Source of the DNA: Tetrapyrgos nigripes
Lineage: Eukaryota; Basidiomycota; Agaricomycetes; Agaricales; Campanellaceae
Direction of reading: 5' to 3'
DNA: 64,000 bases
Assembly: GCA_013368315.1 (NCBI GenBank)
Contig: JAACJM010000104.1
Span: 62,001 to 126,000, forward strand
The number at the start of each line of letters is the position of its first letter. Within the stretch, counting starts at the first letter, position 1. Positions 43,880 through 55,719 of the stretch are shown in pieces. The notes beneath the pieces were generated by a model, which searched no databases, was not told where the DNA came from, and saw only the letters and a program-made list of their open reading frames with translations. A program made the position numbers and the translations under genes.

Positions 43880-45011
43880 ATGGAAGCTTTGATTCCCATC
43901 GAAGTTTCTTCATTTTGTCATGGCCGTTTCCGGACGCGCTCTATTCCCACCACCATAGGCAAAGCCGAAGCTCTTATACGTCGTGCCAGTCATCCTGGTT
44001 ACATCGTTGAGAACTATCATGTTGCCAATTTTGCCCAGTCTGCACGCATTCGTCGTGTATTGGAGGATATTACTGGGCACAAAGACAATCAACGCCGTTG
44101 AAGCCTATATTGCTGATACATACCAAGTTGGTAATGGGCTTCAGCGGACTCGTTTTCCTATTTTGGATGACTCTGAGGAGTCCGTCGAGGCGTGGACTCC
44201 CATCAAGGTTCCTCAGATGGATCCTGTTTTGTTGATCAATGCTCCAATCAATGACTGTATTCATTGGTTGTCGATCTACGGAAATTTCGTGGAACACCCT
44301 GGTTTCTTCGTAACCAACAGCGGCACGGTAGATATCAAGTCCGTAGAAGGTATCCGACTGATCCTTGGACTTGCCCCTGATACTTCTACCGCGTTGAAAC
44401 ATGCAAGCAAGTTTACTCGATTGTTCGTGTTAATTTGCGTTATGCCTCTCATGTAAGGACAATTGCTAGTCCAACATTCATTAGAGGTCAACCCCACATT
44501 CCTTCTCCGTCCTATCAGCCCTCGTGATTCTAACCGCTGGACTGTTGTCGATGTGGCTCGCTACTTGGCCTCATGCGGCATCACCGAGGATACGGTCAAT
44601 GACCTGTTACAATTCGGACGCCATTATTGCCACGATCGATACTGTGCTAAACCAGCGGATACATATTGGTTGGAGATACTATGTAAATCCAATCTCCGCA
44701 TGCTACTGGTCGATTGCGTTCCTACAACGAGCTGTGCTTATGACCTACCTGAGCACTGGAACCAGGACGATCTATTAGAATTTTGCCGTCGACTTCTGAT
44801 CGTCCGTGCTCACAAGGCACAATGCTCCATTCCTCGAGACTACAAAATGCCCCTTATCATCATCCCAGTTGTTGCTTCCAATGACAATGCTGGCGTTGAT
44901 CTTAGCGCACTACCAACGCACTACACGTTGCCACAACTCACTCCTCGATTTCAACTACGTCTTCTATTACTCGTAGTCCAGAGGCTTAATGGCAATTGTA
45001 TTGTACTCTGA
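43880..45011 (+). pseudogene. Frameshifted unrecognised gene
   Basis: Coding-like sequence continues through at least three frame changes. 43880-44080 (RTRSIPTTIGKAEALIRRAS) is followed by 44085-44415 in another frame (VEAYIADTYQVGNG, DPVLLINAPINDCIHWLSIY), 44400-44527 in a third (VRVNLRYASHVRTIASPTFI), then 44510-45011 (DSNRWTVVDVARYLASCGIT, EHWNQDDLLEFCRRLL). Frame changes are not at splice sites. I do not know the family. Confidence 0.4.
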
Positions 45012-47214
45012 TAAAATTATCAGTTATCCTTTTCTTACTATTATCTACTTATCTATACTTATAGTTCATGTTTCCATATATTCCTTGACGGAATCTTGTG
45101 GGGGAGGGTGTAACGCGTACTTCCTAATACGGACGACTATATAGTTTACATATCTATTCACACGCCTTCTAGTATATAAGCCACACTCGTAGTACTTAGA
45201 ATTATCATCTATATTTCTTACCACCGCCTGTCGTGCTTGTACCTAGGAACATTTATAAAACCTGTTCTGGCTTAGGTCTTGAGCATTGGGCTCGGTGAGA
45301 ATACTTGATCACACACCTTACAGGAACTGACGTGTCAAGCTGCTGCATCACGTGTGCATTCACGTGTGCATTGACGCGTCGAGACATCGAGACGCGTTTG
45401 CGCTACATTGACGCGGAATATGTCATACTGCAAACACGCAACTTCAACGTGTTCAATTCCATAGACCAGCTATATATCTTGTGAGACTAAAAGATAAAAA
45501 ACAGCCCCACATTCACTACAACTAGGAATTTTTTGGTAGATTGAAAAATTTGGCTGCAGTGTGCACGTTTGAGCCATAGGGTCCATGGATTAGAAAGAGA
45601 TGAGTATTTGTATCTAGAGCTTCTTCATCCCAATAGATAGCCACCAGCATTCTGATTAGGTGTATGATCAGAGAACTGCAGTGTACTGTGTGATTGATTT
45701 GTAGTAGATAGTTTTTGAATATATTTCCATCTACTACACCTTTACTCATTGCTCATTCCTTACTGGATATATTACACCATTGAGGGATAGTATTTACTCC
45801 CAGAAGCAACTCAGACAGTTGAAATGTCCACAGAGAGTAAATGTCTGAAACTTTCACAATAGATTTCCCGCGCGTTTCCTCAGCGCTTAACGTGTCATCT
45901 CGGGCTCTGTGTCGACTTGCGTTGAGTCCACAGGTATTTCTAGGCCTCGGAAAGACTCGGGATAGGCTTATTATATGTACTAACAGTCACCGAATATTTT
46001 TCGCTGCTATTATTTGAATGATAGACAATATACTTAGGTGTTAATCTAAAACAAATGGGCCACGGAAGGGATAGATTCCGATGGAAGTGTGGAGCTCATG
46101 GAACAGGTCCACTAGCATGGACCAAAGGCATGCTGGCGGGTTAAGAGGGCGTGGGAGCTACCTGCTGGTTTTGTGGAGGGCCCTACTTTTTATAAAGCCG
46201 TCTAGGTTCATCTGACCTTTTTACAAAATCATCTTTACGGTTCAACCTTTCAGATTTTATAAAATTTTGTAAAAAATGTGTGTTATGGCCTGGACCGTGA
46301 GTGGTTACAATGAGTGCCACGATAGAATGCTTGTCTTTAAGTGTTTAACTTCTTACAAATTTTTATTGTTGGGCTACAGGTTCTAAGTACTATTTACTAG
46401 TCAGCTCCCACAAACTCTGGGAGTCAGGGAGGGCAAGCACACCGTGCGAAGCACTAGTATAATCGGTTGGTTGGAGATATTGTAGCGTGGCGGCAGTGCC
46501 ACTTGGTCCGTGCGCACTTGCCCCCGTTTTCCCTTCCCACTTACGCGTTCCTTCAATTCTTTCTCGTCATTTATCTTACTCACAATTTCAAGATTCCTTC
46601 TCTGATTCGTCCTTTCAACATATGAAAACCCTTATCAATTCTCTGATCACAAATACGTGTACTTGTAGCTCTTTATCGGGGTGCGTGGTCACGTGACTGC
46701 GCCCCTGCTGCCTCCCCTCCAAAACCCTACTCCACCGATGACTAAACTCTAGTTTGTGTTGTTCCACTCTTTGCAGGGGGATAGATGGTGGTCAATTCAG
46801 GATGTTTATTGGGTGGTTGAGTGGCTGTAGCAGAAATAACCCTAAGTCCACTTTCACTGCATGTGGGAAAATACGTGTTGGGAGGAGTTTTAAGGCCCAA
46901 GTCAAAGTGGCTTGTAGGCATGGCCCTACAGGATGGTTTTCCTGTTTCTGTAGATCAAATGGAAGATACTGGCACCCCATGCAGACTGCGCGTAAGTCGT
47001 CTAGGTATAGTCCGTGAGGGATACATTTTTGACACAGAAAAGAGCGAACTGGTCCAGTATGGGTGAAAGGAAGGGTCTGTGCTGTAATGGGGTGCAGAAT
47101 CAAGTTTCTGCTGTCAAATGGAATGTACTGACACCCTGCCAGGAGTGGGCACCACTGGGAATGGGACACAAAACCAGGTTGACGGTTGGGGGGGCAAAAT
47201 CAGCAACGACTTGA
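45012..47214. other. No gene recognised; transition to repeat-rich DNA
   Basis: 45335-45420 has repeated CACGTGTGCATT and GACGCG motifs. 46195-46290 is A/T-rich. 46750-47190 shows two diverged versions of a TGTCAAATGGAA..ACTGRCACCC segment, probably an older relative of the following tandem repeat. Confidence 0.4.
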
Positions 47215-48218
47215 AGGCACAGACGTTGTTTGAGAATTCCAGATTGTATGGACCTGTGGGCTGGCTTATATGTTAGGGGGGGTCATAGTGGACATTTTGG
47301 CACCCTGCTCCAGCGGCGCGCTTGTCGTCTTGGTACCCATAGGTGGTCATAGATTTTGGGGTGTGGGTGAAAGCAAGTTTCAAGGATTTCTCAGGAGGAG
47401 CATGGATTGGGGTTAGGGTTGGGGACTTAGTTATATGGTATCAACCCTCAGGAGTCCGAATCTTCAAGTTTTAAGGCAAACGGGGCAGCGGTTGTTGAGA
47501 TAATCGCGAAACAACGCTGAAAAAGATGACATAATGGCCTGCAGACCAGGTACCCCAAAAAGTGCTCCCCCGGACCTGAGCCCGGAGCGCGCCCAGCTTT
47601 CGAGGTCTGGGAATCCGAATCTGCAGTTTTTAGGACGAACGGATGAGCAGGGGACGAGCAGTGTGCGGACCTTTGAAAAAAGCACCGATGTCCATTGTGG
47701 GAGCTAACCTATATATAGGCACAGACGTTGTTTGAGAATTCCGCATTGTATGGACCTGTGGGCTGGCTTATATGTTAGGGGGGGTCATAGTGGACATTTT
47801 GGCGCCCCGCTCGAGCGGGGCGCTTGTCGTCTTGGTACCCATAGGTGGTCATAGATTTTGGGGTGTGGGTGAAAGCAAGTTTCAAGGATTTCTCAGGAGG
47901 AGCATGGATTGGGGTTAGGGTTGGGGACTGAGTGATATGGCATCAACCCCCAGGAGTCCGAATCTTCAAGTTTTAAGGCAAACGGGGCAGCGGTTGTTGA
48001 GATAATCGCGAAACGACGCTGAAAAAGATGACATAATGGCCTGCAGACCAGGTACCCCAAAAAGTGCTCCCCCGGACCTGAGCCCAGAGCGCGCACAGCT
48101 TTCGAGGTCTGGGAATCCGAATCTGCAGTTTTTAGGACGAACGGATGAGCAGGGGACGAGCAGTGTGCGGACCTTTGAAAAAAGCACCGATGTCCATTGT
48201 GGGAGCTAACCTATATAT
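47215..48218 (+). repeat. Tandem 502-bp repeat, two copies
   Basis: Copies at 47215-47716 and 47717-48218 are nearly identical (start AGGCACAGACGTTGTTTGAG, end GAGCTAACCTATATAT). Each contains GGGGTTAGGGTTGGGG, a telomere-like G-strand stretch (about 47404 and 47907). They lie directly upstream of the Penelope-like ORF and may be its 5' region or pseudo-LTRs. Confidence 0.85.
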
Positions 48219-48239
48219 AGAGTTGAAGCCGAGTGGTAC

Positions 48240-50657
48240 GTGCCGTATTCAACTATGCCTGACTTATTCCTTACCATCCCCTTTGATAAGGTCTTACGAT
48301 TTTACGCTGTAAATACCCCTATACACGCTATAGACTCTGCCAAGTTTGGTACAGCTGTACATTTATCTCCAGGCGTTAGTGTACCTCGTAGCATACAATT
48401 TTCTCTTTGTCTTGGACTCAAATATATGGTTTATCAAAAACCAAACTTTAATCTCTTCAATGACGCATATGAAGACTTTGAGTTCCGCCTTAAGTGGCGA
48501 CTCTTCTTTGAGTTCACTGACTTCGGCTTTGAGAAAACTATTGCGTCACAATACGTCCCAGCCTATGACGCACGTAAGAAGGAAACTGACAAACTCCCTG
48601 TCTTACCAACTTATATTGAGAAAGGTTTCTCGTCCGCTAAAAAGTTCGTGGAGGACACGTTCATACGCGCCGAGTCTACCCCCTCTAAGGAGTGGCATAA
48701 CCCACATCATGCACCACTCGCACCCTCCTTTGAAGACATCCGAGGATTTCTCGTATCCAACGGATATGTGGTCACCGCGACCGATAAGAATCTTGGCGTC
48801 TGCGTCTCAGAGTGGAAGTGGCTGGATCAACGTTGTCTTGATCTTCTTGGCGATACTAAAAATTATCGCCCTCTTATAGACTTAATCGCTGTTCAGATAC
48901 AGCGTAAGAAGCATCAGGACATGGAGTCCCTAGTAGAGCTTAGCCTCGTCGACCTAGGTAAAACCCAGGGCAGCAAGATGCTACCTAACTTCTTCCGGAA
49001 GTATCTCCCTGGCAACAGTAAGGATCATAGTAAAGAACAGATGAATTACTACCTTAATAATGCTGCGCACTTTTATGGTATCCCTAAGATCCATAAGCAC
49101 CCCGTGAAGGTGCGTCCTATTGTGCCATGTCATTCTGTTATGATTAAGCCTGCTGCCCAGTTTGTACATCGCGTGCTCTCCCCGCTCGTTAAGAGCCATT
49201 GTCACACCGTGTTGTCTTCGTCAAAACAACTTGCTATACGCTTGTCCAAACTAAAATTGCCTTCGCACCGTAAATGGTGGATCTGCACCGGAGATGTCGT
49301 TGCATACTACCCGAATATACCACTCCGATCCTGTATAGAGGGGATCGCCGATTGGTATTTAAAGGTCGTATATGACATCACTGACGTTCGTCAAATCCGG
49401 AATCTTCCTGATGCAGACATAAACTTTTACTATCTGTTCTACGAAGCAATGTACACTAGTAACACTAATCTAGTAATACGATATGGCAAACAGTTCTACT
49501 TGCAACTACAAGGCCTCGCTATGGGGGTCGACTCTGCTCCGGACATGGCCAATATTCACGGCTTCATATCGGAAACAGAGGATTGCCATGTAGATAACAT
49601 CGGTGAGTTCGCCTTTTATGGCCGATACATCGATGACGCCCTTGCTATTGTGTACGCTGAGACACATCAAGAAGCACTTGAACTCTGCAAACGCATTGTA
49701 ATCAGGGGCTGCCAAATCGAATGGGACATTAGTGTGTCACACGCACAGTTCTTAGACATGTGGATCTTTAGAGATTCGCACTCGGAGTTGCAACACATGC
49801 CCTTCCGGAAGCGTATGTCCCATACCGAACGAATCCCTTGGATATCTCATCATCCAGAGGATGTCAAGAGAGCTGCCATCATTGGTGAGATCTCACGACT
49901 CGCCACGCTCTGCACTCGTCCTAGAGACTATGCAAATGCGCTAAGTGACATGATAGAGACTTATCGCAAGCGTGGATACCCTGTCGGCTGGATTAAACGT
50001 ATCGTTGACCTTCAGCGTGATAAGAGGTGGCTAACAAGGCTACGGGAGGATGTGACCCCCGTAGACACCCAAGAGCTCGAAGAGAGACTTCTTGTGGTCA
50101 AAACTACCTTTAACCCGGCATGGGATTTGTTCAACGTACAAGAATTCAAGAATTCTCTCGTGAAGCCAATGCTTAACGCCCTGGAGCGTTACGAAACTCA
50201 CAACAGACATGTGAGTCGGTTTTGGGACAGTTACGACTGGCCCGAACGTCCTGACTACTGGGGCGATCTATTTTTTGAACACGTGGATCGGGCTGCGTGT
50301 CTCGACGTCCCGATGTACGGCGGCGTGATCGCTACTAGTCCCGATGTCAGGAAGCTTGGCTTTCACAATTCCAGAATGCTTCTTTCACGAAAGATGGGTA
50401 AGCAGTTCTGGAACTATTTCTCTCTGTGGAAAGGAGAGGTTCTTGAGAGAATGGACCGAGATGTGCTTGCCGAACCATTTCTCGAGCGAGTAAAAGAGGT
50501 GCCTCGTCGGGTCGAAAAACGCGACTTGAGTCCAGGGGACTCTGTCGAAATAGATTTCGAACTGCAGGAAAGGCCGGACCACGTCCGGCTTAACTACTCG
50601 CCTCGTAAGAGACTTCGGTACTCGGAACAGACCGGTACTCTGGTACCAGACAGCTGA
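48240..50657 (+). CDS. Penelope-like reverse transcriptase, endonuclease-deficient
   Basis: Single-exon ORF of 805 codons, no stops. RT motifs in order: YGIPKIHKHPVKVRPIV (PKIHK from residue 282), typical of Penelope-like RTs; motif A CTGDVVAYYPN (D352); LAMGVDSAPDMANIHG (motif B region); catalytic YIDD (463-466) in GRYIDDALAIV; and LDMWIFRD after it. The 250-residue N-terminal extension has no recognised domain, and the C-terminal 250 residues lack the GIY-YIG endonuclease of canonical Penelope elements. The C-terminus is basic (YSPRKRLRYSEQ). Known context: such RTs are related to telomerase and occur at chromosome ends. The intact frame suggests recent activity. Confidence 0.88.
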   Translation: MPYSTMPDLFLTIPFDKVLRFYAVNTPIHAIDSAKFGTAVHLSPGVSVPRSIQFSLCLGLKYMVYQKPNFNLFNDAYEDFEFRLKWRLFFEFTDFGFEKTIASQYVPAYDARKKETDKLPVLPTYIEKGFSSAKKFVEDTFIRAESTPSKEWHNPHHAPLAPSFEDIRGFLVSNGYVVTATDKNLGVCVSEWKWLDQRCLDLLGDTKNYRPLIDLIAVQIQRKKHQDMESLVELSLVDLGKTQGSKMLPNFFRKYLPGNSKDHSKEQMNYYLNNAAHFYGIPKIHKHPVKVRPIVPCHSVMIKPAAQFVHRVLSPLVKSHCHTVLSSSKQLAIRLSKLKLPSHRKWWICTGDVVAYYPNIPLRSCIEGIADWYLKVVYDITDVRQIRNLPDADINFYYLFYEAMYTSNTNLVIRYGKQFYLQLQGLAMGVDSAPDMANIHGFISETEDCHVDNIGEFAFYGRYIDDALAIVYAETHQEALELCKRIVIRGCQIEWDISVSHAQFLDMWIFRDSHSELQHMPFRKRMSHTERIPWISHHPEDVKRAAIIGEISRLATLCTRPRDYANALSDMIETYRKRGYPVGWIKRIVDLQRDKRWLTRLREDVTPVDTQELEERLLVVKTTFNPAWDLFNVQEFKNSLVKPMLNALERYETHNRHVSRFWDSYDWPERPDYWGDLFFEHVDRAACLDVPMYGGVIATSPDVRKLGFHNSRMLLSRKMGKQFWNYFSLWKGEVLERMDRDVLAEPFLERVKEVPRRVEKRDLSPGDSVEIDFELQERPDHVRLNYSPRKRLRYSEQTGTLVPDS

Positions 50658-51172
50658 ATATCCTCACTTACCCCTCGGGGTGTCGTGAGTCTAGTCCCTC
50701 CTCCCTGTTAGGGCGGTAAGGGGAATGCCTTGTGTTCTGGGACTTGTGTTCTGGGCTTCTGGCGTTTGCGTGCCGTTGGAGACCTTGCGTCGATGACTTG
50801 CGCAGAGATTGCCCCTTTCTTGCTTTGAGGGGGGAATGCTCTGTGATCTGGTCGCGATGATCTGGGAATCCGACTCAGCCGTGTCCGTCGGAGGTCTTGC
50901 GCAGGGCCTTGCGCAGGGATTGCCTCTGCTTACCCCTACTTGGAGTGATACTGACTCACTTGCACTCCTTGGGCGGTGGAGGTGACAGTATCGCCTGCCC
51001 AGTAACCCCTGGTTCGCCAGGGGCCAACCCCCCTGTCTGTTCGTGTGTATACGTCCACACTCTTGTACAAGTAGTAAGACTACGACGCGCACTTATCATG
51101 GTTTATCACACTAGATATACCTACCCACGAGTTCAAATCACTCGATAACCATGGAGCAAGGGCTCTAAGCGT

Positions 51173-51288
51173 TTAACCCTAACTCTAACGTGCGTGCCTC
51201 GACTTAATCGTCGAGCTGAATGTGATCCTTACGGTTACTCCGGTGTTACTAGCCTAACCCGAACCCTAACCCTAACACTAACGCTAAC
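51173..51288 (+). repeat. Degenerate CCCTAA telomere-like tracts at the element's 3' junction
   Basis: TTTAACCCTAACTCTAAC at 51173-51190, and CCTAACCCGAACCCTAACCC continuing with TAACACTAACGCTAAC at 51253-51288. C-strand orientation on the plus strand implies that the chromosome end was towards the left. Confidence 0.75.
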
Positions 51289-51296
51289 ATTACGAA

Positions 51297-52060
51297 ATCC
51301 GGTCACGTGGCGCCTACCCCTAATCGGGTCGGTAGTAAGTCCATGTCGTGGTCACGTGACTTGCCTTCGGGCCGGTACGTGGCCGGGGACCGGTGTACAG
51401 TCGGCCCGGTCCATACCGGACACCGGTTTGATCCGAGGACACGTGATTACCCGTGACCTCGGCCATCGGTCAGGGGCTTGATGTCGGGTACCTTCGGGTG
51501 CCTGACGGATAGCTTCCGAGCCAATCGGCGATCTCGGCGACTGCGGATACCACTACGGTGGTTCCTCCGTGGGAGTCGGGCTCAGTTAAATCTTGTAATG
51601 ATTACCCGTTTGTATTAGCGTGAGAGTCCGTCGGTCGACACTCTATTGCTAACCACTTTAGGATTGTATTGGTGCGACTCCGTCGCACCCGATCGTCACC
51701 CTGGGCCTACGGTCTAGACTTGAGAGCTTATGGCCATTGGCTACTCAAGTCCGAGGCCCCCAGAAGGTGCGTCATCACATTCAGTTTTCTTACTAACGAC
51801 TCCCAGGTACCTCCACGGTCCCGTCGGAGTCGCCAGCGAAAGTACTCTAACATAACGGATCTGAAGAGTATAAATACGAAACGGTAATTGGCCTGGAACC
51901 ACAGAAACTGGTTCCCCGTTATCCAGTTACATACTTTCGCAACCCTCTACAGCCTCTTCTTACACTCTCGCACCTTCGGCGCTCGAGTGGACGACCCCCC
52001 TAACCCTAACCCTATGTCGGCTGACTCTGGAAAGCATACTCTCACAGTGCTACCCAGTCT
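51297..52060. other. GC-rich subtelomeric spacer
   Basis: GC-rich sequence with many CCGG and GGCC (51300-51480), including several GTCACGTG E-box-like sites near 51300-51460. No gene. A further telomere-like tract is at 51995-52014. Confidence 0.5.
51995..52014 (+). repeat. Short interstitial CCCTAA tract
   Basis: CCCCCCTAACCCTAACCCTA, same orientation as the tracts at 51173-51288. Confidence 0.75.
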
Positions 52061-52065
52061 GGAGA

Positions 52066-53185
52066 TCATGCATTCTTCGACCAGGTCATAGTGCATGTTA
52101 AGTCTCCCATCTTGTGCGAAATACCTGGTTGTAGACCTTTGAGAGAAAGTCATTCACTGACAATTCCCGAGATCACAGATCCTTCGACCAGGTCGTAATG
52201 TGTGTCTCACCTCAACTCTGGCAATTTCAGCAATCATTCCTTCGAGTCTTCATAGCGCATATCTTCTAAAGTATCCTTCATCCACTTGACCAAGTCAGTC
52301 ATAGACATCTGTATGTGTTGTAACCTGTATAGCTATACCCCCTGACTCTGTAAAGCCTCCAAACCCTGCTCTCAACCTCAACCCTGCTTTTAATCTAGAA
52401 CTCAACGTGTCTGTGACTTATGTATATGCGTTGCATGCTTCGACCAGGTCGTAGCCATGCAAGAGTCCCACCATATTGATATATCGGAGTATCGCCTGCG
52501 ACCTGTATAGCTATATGAGCGGAATAGTACAGTTTTATAGGCTACGTAAGTATTCCCTAGAATTTGACTGTGTAATACACTGTGTTCTAGCCATTCGGGC
52601 AATTGCATTCTTTGACCCGGTCGTAGAGCTCTGAGAGACACTGAATACTCCCAAGATTAATATGTTATAACTCTTATGGGAGTATACGGCTCATTGGTTG
52701 ATCAACTCTTCGACCTGGTCCAAGGCCATTTTGGTTGGAAATGTCACGCTGCACCCATGCAGGCACCCACTCTTCGACCAGGTCGGAATGTTGGCTCACT
52801 GACATACTCTTCTTTACTTTTCGGTGTGTCAATCCCAATCTACTGACAACCCGTGCATTCAACCGGGTCGTAGAGATCTATATATGTTGCAATTGGTATT
52901 GCTATAGGGGCCAGGTTCACACTCTTCTTCGACCAGGTCGTAGACCTTTGAGAGACATGCCATATGATCATTCAACCTGCACGTCACCTCTATCACCTCT
53001 ACCTCTGCTCCATCTTCCATGCTGGGCAGCCCGAATGCATTCGACCAGGTTGTAGACCAGTATAGCTATATGGGCTGAAGAGTACAGTTTTCTAGGCTAC
53101 ATAAGTATTCTCAGGAATTTGACTGTGTGACACCCTGTGTTCTAACCATCTGGTGAGCGCATTCTTCGACCAGGTCATAGACATT
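52066..53185 (+). repeat. CTTCGACCAGGTCGTAG interspersed satellite
   Basis: About ten copies of TTCGACCAGGTCGTAG or close variants (near 52076, 52182, 52438, 52613, 52706, 52772, 52857, 52925, 53038, 53162), spaced 70-260 bp. The core CGACC-A-GGTCG is a perfect palindrome. Linkers share pieces such as ATAGCTATATGRGC and GACACYMTGTGTTCTA. Confidence 0.8.
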
Positions 53186-53289
53186 TTTGTGACACACCAT
53201 TCAATATCCATGCATTCACTGAAGATTCCAAAGACCATAGGCACACACCCTTCAACAAACCCTCTATCTTCCTAACCCCTGCCTCCATC

Positions 53290-53700
53290 TTCCCAACTGC
53301 TCTCAACCCTGGAGCACAACCTCAACTCTGCCTCAACCCTGCCTCAACCAACCCTGTCTCAACTCTGCCTCAACTCTGCCTCAACTCTTCTCTCAACTCT
53401 GCTCACAACTCTGCTCTCAACCCTGCCTCAATCGCCTTGTCCTGCCTCAACTCTGCCTCAACCCTGCTCCAAAGCCTGCACTGAACCCTGCTCTCAACCC
53501 TGCCTCAACCCTGCCTCAGCCCTGTTCTCAATCCTGCTCTCAACCCTGCCTCAAACCTGCTCTCAACCCTGCTCTCAACCCTGACTCAAACCTGCTCCCA
53601 ACCCTGCCTCAAACCTGCTCTCAACCCTGCCCTCCCTCAACCCTGCCCCAACCCTGGCTGCCAACCCTAGGCTAAAACCCTACCCAACCCTGGGACCCCC
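53290..53700 (+). repeat. C-rich minisatellite (CTCAACCCTGC)
   Basis: Degenerate tandem repeats of an 11-12-base unit like CTCAACCCTGC, ending in ACCCTAGGCTAAAACCCTAC and TAGTAACCCTAAG. The unit resembles a mutated telomere C-strand. A related tract is at 60650-60890. Confidence 0.8.
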
Positions 53701-53715
53701 CTAGTAACCCTAAGT

Positions 53716-55520
53716 TCCAGACTCAATTCTAGGGTTACTCAACCCGCTGAATTCGATGGTAATGGTTTCCAAGCCATCAAAACACGTCCGGATCTGATAC
53801 TGGCTATTTTCGCATTTTGAGATTTTGGCATAGAGTGTATATTCATGTTCTACTCATTTAACTGGTTCTCAATACCCCTCTACCTACAGAATAATAACTA
53901 CATTTGTGTTTATGTACCTGATCATATATAAGTAGTGTCTGGGGCCGTATTGACTAGAGTGAGGTTGAAAGAAAACTTGAGTCCAAAATAGGAAAGTAGA
54001 CTCCATTGCATCTTGATTTCCTATTTTGGACTCAAAAATCCCGGCTTCTTTAGTAACCGGTCCCAGTAACTGAAGGTGCGTAGAGAATTACTCAAGAGAA
54101 TCACTCAACGCTCAAAGCGTTGAGTATATCACTGGAGAATAAACAAGTACTCTACTTTAAGTGTCAAGTAATGTAGTCTATGGCCAAAGCATAGACTATA
54201 TCACTCGACACAAGCCAAGTACTCTACGCCCAAAGCGTTGAGTACTTCACTTTAAGTGTCCAGGTATGATCACTGGACACAAGCCAAGTACTCTATGCTC
54301 AAAGTGTAGAGTACATAACTTAGAGTGGGATTCCTGCCGCTTTCTCCCTTGTATCTCATGCCATTCTAGACATCTATCCAGTAGACAGCAGTCTCTGGAT
54401 AGTTGTAGCTGTTATTTCACTGGCCTGCTCCTCATCCCAAATCCAATATCCACTCCTCCTCGTCCTTCCTACCAAATCACCTCATGCTGGACTCAATTAT
54501 ATCATTATTTGACCCTCCAAATTCGATCGTAATGCTCTAGAAGCCTCTGCGTCTTGGCCGGATCTGATATGGAGTTTTTTCGCATTTTGTAGGTTTTAAA
54601 TTGGACATAACTTTTGACCGCGACATCCGTTCGTTTTGATTTTGATACCGTTGGATTCCCCTCACAAAATAGATTATATAGAGCACTCAACTTGTCCTAT
54701 TCCGTCAGAATTGCGTTGTCCGCTATCCCTTCCCCCTCCCCCTTACTACATACACACCTCCTCGACATTCCGCCCAAATCGCTTCACTCCGGACTGGATT
54801 CTAGTGTTATTTAACCCTCCAAATCCGATGGTTACAATTTCAAAGACCCCAAATGGCTGCCGGATGCGCTATGTCAGTTTTCGACTTTTTGGGATTTCTG
54901 GGATTTTGCATTAGTTGTAACTTCTGAAAGCGAGGTGCGTTCGCTTCAATTTCCTTACAATCTTATTCTAATAATAAAATCGATTTCATTGAGTCACTAG
55001 CTGGTCCAAATCCCTTCATATCCCGTCACCCGCCATCCCCTCTCTTCCCTACCGCTTCTACTACTACTACTCAACCCCGCACTAAAATCTCCTCATCCTG
55101 AATCGTATCTGGGGTCATTAAACCCTAAGAACACGATGGTGCTGGTCTGGAAGCCATCCGAAGACGTCCGGACTCAAGATGCATACCCGCTCCTCCTCAC
55201 CCCGAACAACTCCATTCCTCCTCGCCCCCTGCTTAGAATCTCCTTGTCCAAAGCTCTATTCGGGGGTTATTTTACTCTCCAAACACGATGGAAGTGGTTT
55301 TGGAGCCGTCGCACGCCATTCGGATGCGATATAGCTTATTCATGCATTTTTGGGTTTATTGAACAGGCTATAACTTCGGAACGACAGGTGCGTTCGCTGT
55401 CTCTTTAATAAATTCGTATTCTACTTAATAGATCGATTCAAAAGCACCCCTTACTTGCACTATTCCATCAAAAATTCGTGAATCTACAAGCCCTCTCCTC
55501 CTCATCCAATATTGCCTCCA
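53716..55520 (+). repeat. Diverged ~300-bp subtelomeric repeat family, forward arm
   Basis: At least five units (cores near 53747, 54518, 54817, 55122, 55275) share the order ACCCTCCAAA..CGATGGT, TCCGGATGCGATAT, a TTTT-rich part, TATAACTT..GAACG, GGTGCGTTCGC, and ATTCCGTCAAAA. Units are strongly diverged. No ORF is conserved between units. Confidence 0.65.
54085..54310. repeat. CAAAGCGTTGAG palindrome cluster 1
   Basis: Repeated CTCAACGCT-CAA-AGCGTTGAG type hairpins with GTACTCTA and ACTTTAAGTGTC linkers. Confidence 0.65.
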
Positions 55521-55584
55521 CTACACTCACTTCTTCGCATACATCTTTTCCTCAACCCAATCCTACATTCTAGTCCCTGACGGC

Positions 55585-55715
55585 TGGACGCTCAAAGCGT
55601 TCCGCAACGTAATGAGTTCCGAGAGGCTCTAGTAAGTTCTCAACGCTTTGAGCGTCAGAACTCCACTAGAGCGTTGAGTAAAGTACTCGACGCTTTGAGC
55701 GTCGAGTATTTTTCT
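55585..55715. repeat. CAAAGCGTTGAG palindrome cluster 2
   Basis: GACGCTCAAAGCGTTCC, CTCAACGCTTTGAGCGTC and CTCGACGCTTTGAGCGTCGAG. The last is a 9-bp-stem hairpin. Same motif family as 54085-54310 and 58030-59670. Confidence 0.65.
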
Positions 55716-55719
55716 TGAC

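Larger units (their letters stand above)
47215..51296 (+). mobile_element. Endonuclease-less Penelope-like element (Coprina type, inferred)
   Basis: Tandem 502-bp leader, an 805-aa RT ORF without a GIY-YIG domain, about 580 bp of 3' UTR, then CCCTAA-like tracts on the same strand (51173-51190, 51252-51288). Known: EN-deficient Penelope-like elements (Athena in rotifers, Coprina in basidiomycetes) attach to telomeres, with the element's 3' end joined to C-strand telomere repeats as expected if the telomere 3' end primes reverse transcription. The structure here matches. Exact ends are uncertain. Confidence 0.7.

Noticed and set aside
47215..51250. Hammerhead ribozyme, often carried by Penelope-like elements
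   Set aside because: No CTGANGA core with matching GAA was found on either strand in the tandem leader or the 3' UTR.
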